NCBI GenBank assembly: GCA_905479535.1
Contig: CAJQMW010000309.1
Coordinates: forward strand, 1-36,292
Direction of reading: 5' to 3'
DNA from: an uncultured Maribacter sp.
GTDB lineage: Bacteria; Bacteroidota; Bacteroidia; Flavobacteriales; Flavobacteriaceae
DNA length: 36,292 nt
Part shown: in pieces, positions 30,479-36,292 of the stretch
Position numbering within the stretch: position 1 is the first letter of the stretch
Layout: the number at the start of each line of letters is the position of its first letter
Made by a program: the position numbers and the translations under genes
Notes under the pieces: model-generated
Told to the model about the DNA's origin: nothing
The model's input: only the letters and a program-made list of their open reading frames with translations
Databases searched by the model: none

Positions 30479-32014
30479 ATGCCAGAAATTAAGGGGAAGT
30501 TAGGAATATCGGATTTTTACGATGTAATTTTTGATGAAAAGTCCATAACGCTTACTGATGAGCTATTGGACACCGTTCAAAAAAGCTTTGATTTTCTAAA
30601 GGAATTTTCTAAAAACAAAGTGATTTACGGGGTCAATACAGGGTTCGGACCCATGGCCCAATATAAAATTAAGGATTCCGAAACCTTACAACTACAGTAT
30701 AACCTCATTCGAAGCCATGCCTCTGGAACAGGCAATCCCATTACTTCAAAATACGTGAAGGCCGCTATGCTAGCACGTCTAAACACTTTGAGTTTGGGCA
30801 ACTCAGGGGTTCATGTCTCGGTGATTACCGTTATGGCGGAGCTTATCAACAAAGACATTATACCCTTAATCTATGAACATGGCGGCGTTGGTGCAAGCGG
30901 GGATTTGGTACAATTGGCCCATTTGGCCTTAGTGCTGATAGGAGAAGGGGAAGTATTCTATAAGGGTGACCGAAGACCTACCCGAGAAGTATTTGAACTG
31001 GAAGGAATACGACCTATTAAAGTGGTGCTTCGTGAAGGATTGGGACTTATAAACGGCACCTCCGTAATGACAGGAATCGGTATCGTAAACACTATTTATA
31101 CGAGACGATTGCTGGAATGGGTCATTTCTTGTTCCTCTGCCATAAACGAGATTGTTGAGGCTTATGACGATCATTTGTCCTACGACCTCAACCAGACCAA
31201 AAAACACCTTGGTCAACGAGAGATCGCAAGATCCATGCGAAGTCATCTAGAGGATAGTTCGCTCACCCGAAAACGGGAACATCATCTTTATACGGATAAC
31301 AACGGAGTTTCAGTATTCGAAGAAAAAGTGCAAGAGTATTACTCCATCCGTTGTGTCCCGCAAATTTTAGGGCCTATTCTGGATACCCTAAACGAAGTAG
31401 AACGCATTCTTATAGAGGAGGTGAATTCCGCCAATGACAACCCCATTGTGAACGTTGAGAAACAACATGTATACCATGGCGGTAATTTTCATGGGGACTA
31501 TGTTTCACTGGAGATGGACAAACTCAAGATAGTTGTTACTAAAATGAGCATGCTGGCGGAACGTCAATTAAACTATTTATTGAATTCCAAATTGAACGAT
31601 ATCTTGCCTCCATTCGTTAATTTAGGTACATTAGGGTTAAATTTTGGCATGCAAGGTGTACAGTTCACGGCAACTTCCACCACTGCGGAGAATCAGATGC
31701 TGTCCAATCCCATGTACGTTCATAGCATCCCTAATAACAATGACAATCAGGATATCGTTAGTATGGGTACCAACGCTGCCCTAATCACTAAGAAAGTTAT
31801 AGAGAATGCCTTTGAAGTTGTTGCCATAGAAATGATTACGGTAGTGCAGGCGATTGAATATTTAGGAGTTAAGGATAAGGTTTCTTCTAAGACCAAAAAA
31901 ATGTACGATGCCGTTCGTAACATAGTCCCCCCATTTAAAGAAGACGAGGTCATGTACCCGTATGTGAATGAAGTAAAGAACTATATTATTAATCATCAAA
32001 ACAAAAAATCATGA
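30479..32014 (+). CDS. Tyrosine ammonia-lyase (aromatic amino acid lyase)
   Basis: MIO-dependent ammonia-lyase of 511 aa. The Ala-Ser-Gly that forms the MIO cofactor is at 139-141 in GGVGASGDLVQLAHLAL. The catalytic lid Tyr is Y50 in VIYGVNTGFGPMAQY, and NSANDNPIV and QDIVSMG complete the active site. The selectivity position is NLIRSHASG with H80, the His associated with tyrosine preference. By memory the sequence closely follows the F. johnsoniae enzyme FjTAL, which makes 4-coumarate. In flexirubin pathways this supplies the aryl starter. It leads a tightly spaced operon; the next gene overlaps it by four bases (ATGA). Confidence 0.93.
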   Translation: MPEIKGKLGISDFYDVIFDEKSITLTDELLDTVQKSFDFLKEFSKNKVIYGVNTGFGPMAQYKIKDSETLQLQYNLIRSHASGTGNPITSKYVKAAMLARLNTLSLGNSGVHVSVITVMAELINKDIIPLIYEHGGVGASGDLVQLAHLALVLIGEGEVFYKGDRRPTREVFELEGIRPIKVVLREGLGLINGTSVMTGIGIVNTIYTRRLLEWVISCSSAINEIVEAYDDHLSYDLNQTKKHLGQREIARSMRSHLEDSSLTRKREHHLYTDNNGVSVFEEKVQEYYSIRCVPQILGPILDTLNEVERILIEEVNSANDNPIVNVEKQHVYHGGNFHGDYVSLEMDKLKIVVTKMSMLAERQLNYLLNSKLNDILPPFVNLGTLGLNFGMQGVQFTATSTTAENQMLSNPMYVHSIPNNNDNQDIVSMGTNAALITKKVIENAFEVVAIEMITVVQAIEYLGVKDKVSSKTKKMYDAVRNIVPPFKEDEVMYPYVNEVKNYIINHQNKKS

Positions 32015-33132
32015 GAACACTTTTTACACTTATTTTAAGCATTTGTTTCACTTTTTCCTTTGCTCAAGAATTGGCATTGGTAAGGGAAGACGGCCTGTTT
32101 GGCTACATCAACACTTCTGGTGAATACGCTATCCAACCTCAATTTGAAAAAGCCAAAAGTTTTTCTGAAGGTTTAGCGGCCGTGGAGAAAGAAAAGACAT
32201 GGGGATTTATAAACACCTCCGGGGAGTGGGAACTGGAACCGGAATATGACAAGGTAAAATACTTTAATTCGGGGTATGCGCTCGTTCTAAAGGATGACCA
32301 ATGGCGTTACATAGATGCATCCGGAAAAGAATTGGAAGCACCCGTGAGTGACAAATACTATGATTTTGAGGAGGGTGTCGCCTTAATCCGTCAGAATGAT
32401 AAAATCGGACTTATTGATACATCAGGTAAAACTGTTTTAGAACCTTCTTTTGATGAGATAAAGGAATTTAGGGAAGGTCATGCCAAGGTAAGAAAGGGAG
32501 AGCTCTGGGGTATGATAAACACTAAAGGAGAAACTGTTATCCCTGCAGAATATGAAGAAATAGGAAACACGTATAGTGACTCGGGAGTTTATGGTAAAAA
32601 AGGTGACGATTTTGGAATTATCCACAATGGAACTTTTAATGTAATAGAAGGTGCGGATAAAGTCTGGAATTTTCATGGAGATTCCGGCCTTACCTATGCC
32701 AGAAAAGATAAAAAAACAGGCTTCGTAAACTCTCAAGGCGAATGGGTCATTGCTCCAGATTTTGATAAGGTAAGGGCATTCTCCAATGGTTTGGCACCTG
32801 TGGCCAAAGGTAAAATGTGGGGTTATATTAATACCAAAGGTGAAACGGTAATTGATTTTCAATATAGGGATGCTGAAGTCTTTTCCGAAAACGGGTTGGC
32901 CCCGGTAAAAGAAAAAGACTGGGGATTTATTGATACTTCTGGAAATTTAATCATTCCAATGGATTACGATATCACAGCTGGTCTAGCTTTTCTTTCGGGA
33001 AATAACGACAAAGGTTTCTTAGGGGAATTTGCTCGTTTGAAATCAAAAAAAGGTTGGGGGTTTTTCAATACAAAAGGAGAACTTTTAGGGAACAAATGGT
33101 ACCAAAATGCGGAACCGTTCGTTAAGAACTAA
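32011..33132 (+). CDS. Secreted WG-repeat protein in the pigment operon
   Basis: A 373-aa exported protein with a Sec signal (RTLFTLILSICFTFSFAQ) and about nine WG-type repeats of roughly 35 residues, each of the form W/F-G-[YFM]-I-[ND]-T-x-G-E...P-x-[YF]-[DE]...F-x-x-G-x-A-x-V (for example TWGFINTSGEWELEPEYDKV and LWGMINTKGETVIPAEYEEI). WG repeats are expected to form a beta-propeller-like or solenoid binding surface. The gene overlaps the ammonia-lyase stop by four bases and the FabG gene follows after 23, so it is a full operon member. A role in pigment export, anchoring or regulation is speculation. Confidence 0.88.
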   Translation: MRTLFTLILSICFTFSFAQELALVREDGLFGYINTSGEYAIQPQFEKAKSFSEGLAAVEKEKTWGFINTSGEWELEPEYDKVKYFNSGYALVLKDDQWRYIDASGKELEAPVSDKYYDFEEGVALIRQNDKIGLIDTSGKTVLEPSFDEIKEFREGHAKVRKGELWGMINTKGETVIPAEYEEIGNTYSDSGVYGKKGDDFGIIHNGTFNVIEGADKVWNFHGDSGLTYARKDKKTGFVNSQGEWVIAPDFDKVRAFSNGLAPVAKGKMWGYINTKGETVIDFQYRDAEVFSENGLAPVKEKDWGFIDTSGNLIIPMDYDITAGLAFLSGNNDKGFLGEFARLKSKKGWGFFNTKGELLGNKWYQNAEPFVKN

Positions 33133-33155
33133 CTACTACCTGTGGCAGGAAAAAA

Positions 33156-33902
33156 ATGAAAGAGGAAAAAATTAAATATGCATTGGTTACTGGTGGTTCC
33201 AGAGGTATTGGACGTGCAATATGCATCGCCCTCGCCAATGATTTGGATTACCGCTTATTGATTAATTACAACTCTAGCGAAGATCCAGCTAAGGAAACAC
33301 TTAAATTGGTAAGTGAAGCCGGTGGACAAGGCGAACTTCTTCAGTTTGACGTCACCGATAGCGAAGCCGTTAAGTCCACTTTGGATAACTGGCTTACATC
33401 GAACAAAAATGCGATTATAGAAGTGGTTATAAACAACGCAGGGATCAAAAAAGATGGCCTGTTCATGTGGATGCCAAAAGAGGATTGGTCTTCCGTAATC
33501 AACACAAGCTTAAACGGATTTTTCAACGTTACCAATGCACTCATCCAAAAATTACTAACGAACAGGTACGGCCGAATTATTAATATAGTCTCGGTTTCCG
33601 GATTAAAAGGAACTCCTGGTCAGACCAATTATTCTGCCGCAAAAAGTGCCGTTATCGGTGCTACAAAAGCTCTTGCACAAGAGGTGGCACAAAGGAACGT
33701 AACGGTGAATGCCATTGCCCCAGGATTTGTAGACACCGATATGACCAGCGAACTTGACGAAAGTGAACTTAAAAAAATGATACCCTTGAACAGGTTTGGA
33801 AAACCGGAAGAAGTGGCCGATTTAGTTTCGTTTATTGCATCAAGAAAATCTTCTTATATTACTGGGGAGGTCATTAATATTAACGGAGGAATCTATTCTT
33901 AA
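33156..33902 (+). CDS. fabG: 3-oxoacyl-ACP reductase (FabG-type)
   Basis: Short-chain dehydrogenase/reductase of 248 aa that reduces beta-ketoacyl-ACP with NADPH. Motifs: TGGSRGIG at 12-19, NNAG at 93-96, and the catalytic tetrad N120, S146, Y159 and K163 in SLN, NIVSVSG and NYSAAKSA. The C-terminal GEVININGGIYS is typical. Within this operon it is the pathway-specific ketoreductase for polyene extension rather than the housekeeping FabG, an inference from context. Confidence 0.9.
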   Translation: MKEEKIKYALVTGGSRGIGRAICIALANDLDYRLLINYNSSEDPAKETLKLVSEAGGQGELLQFDVTDSEAVKSTLDNWLTSNKNAIIEVVINNAGIKKDGLFMWMPKEDWSSVINTSLNGFFNVTNALIQKLLTNRYGRIINIVSVSGLKGTPGQTNYSAAKSAVIGATKALAQEVAQRNVTVNAIAPGFVDTDMTSELDESELKKMIPLNRFGKPEEVADLVSFIASRKSSYITGEVININGGIYS

Positions 33903-33917
33903 CCTAATCGCAGACCA

Positions 33918-35135
33918 ATGAGGAAAGTCGTAATTACGGGTATGGGAATTTATTCTTGTATTGGTAAAAATCTACAGGAAGTAAAAGATTCGCTGTATAA
34001 TGGAAAATCTGGAATTATCTATGATCCGGTACGAGCCGAATTCGGATATAGATCGGCCTTAACTGGTTTTGTCGAAGACCCAGATCTAAAGTCCTACTTA
34101 TCCAGAAGACAACGCATAAGCATGGGAGAGGAAAGCAGGTACGCCTACATGGCTACCATCGAAGCGATGCAAAATGCAAAAATGGATGAAGATTTTTTTG
34201 GTCAGCATGAAGTAGGCATCATTTACGGGAACGACAGTACCGCATTGTCCGTAATCGAGTCCATTGATACTATCCGAGAAAAAAAGGATACCACTTTGGT
34301 AGGTTCAGGTGCCATATTCAAGGCCATGAACTCCTCTGTTACCATGAACCTCTCTACTATTTTTAAGTTGACGGGTATTAATTTTACCTTGAGTGCAGCT
34401 TGTGCCAGTGGTTCACATTCCATAGGAATAGCCTACCATTTGATAAAAAGTGGTCTTCAGGATTGCATCATAACCGGTGGCGCACAAGAAATAAACCATT
34501 TGGCGATGGCAAGTTTTGACGGGCTTGGCGTTTTTGCCATGAGGCAGCATGAGCCTACAAAAGCCTCCCGACCATTTGACAAAGAAAGAGACGGCCTTAT
34601 ACCTAGCGGTGGCGCCGCAACCGTAATATTAGAAAGCTACGAATCTGCCTTAAAACGTGGCGCACCTATTTTAGCGGAAGTAGTGGGATACGGATTTTCT
34701 TCCAATGGCGCACACATCTCTACCCCTAATGTTGAGGGTCCGTCGCGAGCAATGAGCAAGGCATTGTTAGACGCGAGCTTGGAAGCTTCGGCCATAGATT
34801 ATGTAAACGCACATGCCACTTCCACCCCTGTTGGAGATGCCAACGAGGCCAAAGCAATTTTCAATATTTTCGGAAAAAGCAATCCGTTGGTCAGTTCTAC
34901 AAAATCCATGACCGGTCATGAATGTTGGATGGCTGGCGCGAGCGAGGTAATTTATTCTGTATTGATGATGAAAAACAATTTTGTCGCCCCAAATATCAAT
35001 CTGGAAAATCCCGACGAAGATTCTATAAAACTTAACATTGCCAGAGAAAGGGTAGATAAAAAAATTGATGTATTTTTGTCCAATTCATTCGGGTTTGGCG
35101 GTACGAACTCCGCCTTGATCGTAAAAAATTGCTAG
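33918..35135 (+). CDS. Beta-ketoacyl-ACP synthase (FabF/APE type)
   Basis: Thiolase-fold ketosynthase of 405 aa. The catalytic triad is complete: C162 in SAACASGSHS, H299 in NAHATSTPVGD and H334 in STKSMTGHECW. The C-terminal SNSFGFGGTNSALIVK matches FabF. Like other aryl-polyene KS enzymes it is expected to pair with a chain-length factor or a second KS, which would lie beyond the window. It is 15 bases after the ketoreductase and six before the acyl carrier protein. Confidence 0.92.
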   Translation: MRKVVITGMGIYSCIGKNLQEVKDSLYNGKSGIIYDPVRAEFGYRSALTGFVEDPDLKSYLSRRQRISMGEESRYAYMATIEAMQNAKMDEDFFGQHEVGIIYGNDSTALSVIESIDTIREKKDTTLVGSGAIFKAMNSSVTMNLSTIFKLTGINFTLSAACASGSHSIGIAYHLIKSGLQDCIITGGAQEINHLAMASFDGLGVFAMRQHEPTKASRPFDKERDGLIPSGGAATVILESYESALKRGAPILAEVVGYGFSSNGAHISTPNVEGPSRAMSKALLDASLEASAIDYVNAHATSTPVGDANEAKAIFNIFGKSNPLVSSTKSMTGHECWMAGASEVIYSVLMMKNNFVAPNINLENPDEDSIKLNIARERVDKKIDVFLSNSFGFGGTNSALIVKNC

Positions 35136-35141
35136 CCAGAG

Positions 35142-35387
35142 ATGATGACCAAGGAACTTATTGTTGAAAAAATAATCGCCTTCCTCATTGAGGATTTTGA
35201 GGTCGAAGAAGAAGTGTTGGAACCAGGGGCCAATTTAAAGGATACCATAGGTCTAGACAGTCTAGATTTTGTCGATTTGGTAGTAGCCGTAGAAAGTAAT
35301 TTTGGCGTAAAACTTGTTGGTGAAGATTTTGTAAATGTGGTTACCTTGAACGATTTCTATAACCTCATTCAAAACAAATTGGACTAA
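35142..35387 (+). CDS. Acyl carrier protein
   Basis: An 81-aa carrier protein. The phosphopantetheine site is S40 in DTIGLDSLDFVDLVVAVE, followed by the acidic recognition helix and the usual FGVKL segment. Starts at 35142 (two ATGs in tandem; either may be used). It would carry the growing aryl polyene chain for the adjacent ketosynthase, ketoreductase and acyltransferase. It is distinct from the housekeeping AcpP, judging from its place in the operon. Confidence 0.93.
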   Translation: MMTKELIVEKIIAFLIEDFEVEEEVLEPGANLKDTIGLDSLDFVDLVVAVESNFGVKLVGEDFVNVVTLNDFYNLIQNKLD

Positions 35388-35410
35388 TCCAATCTTAGCA
35401 CCTAGACTAA

Positions 35411-36292
35411 ATGGCGACCGAGTGGGAAGGAAAATCTAAAGGAACGCTTTTAGGATACAAGCTCTACATCTTCTTTCTAAGTACGTTCGGTATAGGGACC
35501 GCCTATTTTGTGCTTCGGTTCGTAGTTACTTATTATTTTCTATTTTCCTTTCAAAGCTCCAAAGCCATCTATTATTATTTTAGGAAAAGGTTGAAATACT
35601 CCCAACTCAAAAGTGTTTTCAGCATCTATAGCAGTTACTACACATTAGGAAAGGTACTCACGGACAGGGTGGCGATTTCCACGAAATTCAAGGATAAATT
35701 CACCTACACCCACGATGGTATTGAACATATAGACCGTCTCTTAAAAAAGAACAAAGGTGGAATCTTAATAAGTGCCCACGTCGGAAATTTTGAAATCTCC
35801 CATTATTTCCTGCAGGACCGCTACTCAATTTCTAAAATATTTATGGTCACTACTCACGCGGAACATGCCAATATAAAGGAATATATGGATGGCATCGTTG
35901 CAGCATCCACCATGAAGTTCATAGTGGTCCAAGATGATATGTCGCACATCTTCGAAATACATAGTGCTCTCGATCAAGGTGGATTGGTCGTTTTCACCGG
36001 AGATCGTTATCTTCCGGGAGCAAAGAAATTAACTGAAAAGTTTGTCGGAGCCAACGCGGATTTTCCGCTTGGACCTTATTTATTGGCCTCCCGCTTAAAT
36101 GTTCCGGTATTGTTCGTTTACGTATTGAAGGGAAATGGACGCAAATATAATCTCTATGCCAGACAGGCGGTAGCAAAGGCACGTGACCCCCAAGCATTGT
36201 TAAAGGAATATACCCAGAGCGTAGAATGGATATTGAAGAAATACCCCTTGCAATGGTTTAATTATTTTGACTTTTGGAAAGACGCCAATAAA
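35411..36292 (+). CDS. LpxL/HtrB-like acyltransferase, 3'-truncated by the window edge
   Basis: Open reading frame from ATG 35411 through the last base without a stop, 294 codons. It is a lipid A biosynthesis-type acyltransferase: an N-terminal membrane helix (YKLYIFFLSTFGIGTAYFVL), then the catalytic HX4E motif in SAHVGNFE near 119-126, a GDR motif in VVFTGDRYLPGAKK, and FPLGPYLLASRLNVPVLFVYVLKG. In flexirubin and aryl-polyene clusters such enzymes transfer the polyene to a lipid or glycerol acceptor rather than to lipid A. It begins 23 bases after the acyl carrier protein, in the same operon. Confidence 0.88.
   Translation, partial: MATEWEGKSKGTLLGYKLYIFFLSTFGIGTAYFVLRFVVTYYFLFSFQSSKAIYYYFRKRLKYSQLKSVFSIYSSYYTLGKVLTDRVAISTKFKDKFTYTHDGIEHIDRLLKKNKGGILISAHVGNFEISHYFLQDRYSISKIFMVTTHAEHANIKEYMDGIVAASTMKFIVVQDDMSHIFEIHSALDQGGLVVFTGDRYLPGAKKLTEKFVGANADFPLGPYLLASRLNVPVLFVYVLKGNGRKYNLYARQAVAKARDPQALLKEYTQSVEWILKKYPLQWFNYFDFWKDANK

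Noticed and set aside
1..36292. tRNA, rRNA or CRISPR loci
   Set aside because: No cloverleaf with a TTCGANNC arm, no rRNA-like segment and no regularly spaced repeats were found on reading the intergenic regions.

Overview
The window looks like chromosomal DNA of a marine-type flavobacterium (Bacteroidota, Flavobacteriaceae). The support is an AT-rich base composition, near absence of Shine-Dalgarno sites, promoter boxes of the Bacteroidota TAnnTTTG type, a C-terminal type IX secretion sorting domain, a CHU_C-type lipoprotein, a ligase-associated helicase/PdeM pair, and an aromatic ammonia-lyase that closely resembles the Flavobacterium johnsoniae tyrosine ammonia-lyase as I remember it. No rRNA, tRNA, CRISPR array, prophage or complete insertion sequence was seen. 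No stretch longer than about 300 bases lacks a gene.

Layout. (1) 1-5 kb: a 5'-truncated GIY-YIG nuclease, a small palindromic repeat abutting the start of a ligase-associated DExH helicase, a small CHU_C-like lipoprotein, the PdeM metallophosphoesterase, and a TspO-like membrane protein. (2) 5.06-6.4 kb, minus strand: a disulfide oxidoreductase broken by one in-frame stop and one single-base frameshift. (3) 6.5-11.3 kb: mfd, a membrane-anchored XRE regulator and a TerB-like protein. (4) 11.4-15.9 kb: a serine-hydrolase lipoprotein, an amidohydrolase lipoprotein, a 164-bp foldback (MITE-like) element that supplies the amidohydrolase stop codon, and a thioredoxin-like secreted protein. (5) 15.9-17 kb, minus strand: an ACT-domain protein and YraN. 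(6) 17.2-20.5 kb: a DUF1800/DUF1501 pair, the second carrying both a Tat signal and a T9SS C-terminal domain. (7) 20.6-24.6 kb: metG with an interspersed repeat inside its reading frame, a histone-deacetylase-family hydrolase and a PAP2 phosphatase. (8) 24.6-29.1 kb: a sodium:solute symporter and sugar acetyltransferase (minus), a second secreted serine hydrolase and an unknown secreted protein (plus).

(9) 29.1 kb to the end is the left part of what is most likely a flexirubin/aryl-polyene pigment cluster. A halogenase-like flavoprotein diverges from an operon of tyrosine ammonia-lyase, a secreted WG-repeat protein, a FabG-type ketoreductase, a ketosynthase, an acyl carrier protein and an LpxL-like acyltransferase cut by the window end. 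In the expected pathway the lyase makes a coumarate starter, KS/KR/ACP extend it to a polyene, the acyltransferase transfers it, and the flavoprotein may modify the aryl ring. The cluster type is known; the WG-repeat member and the palindrome in the divergent promoter region are the less familiar parts.

The most unusual features are small-scale: the palindrome next to the GIY-YIG gene, the doubly broken flavoprotein, the 164-bp foldback element, and the repeat inside metG. I do not see a clear new multi-gene defence or mobile system. All family names come from motif recognition, not database searches.
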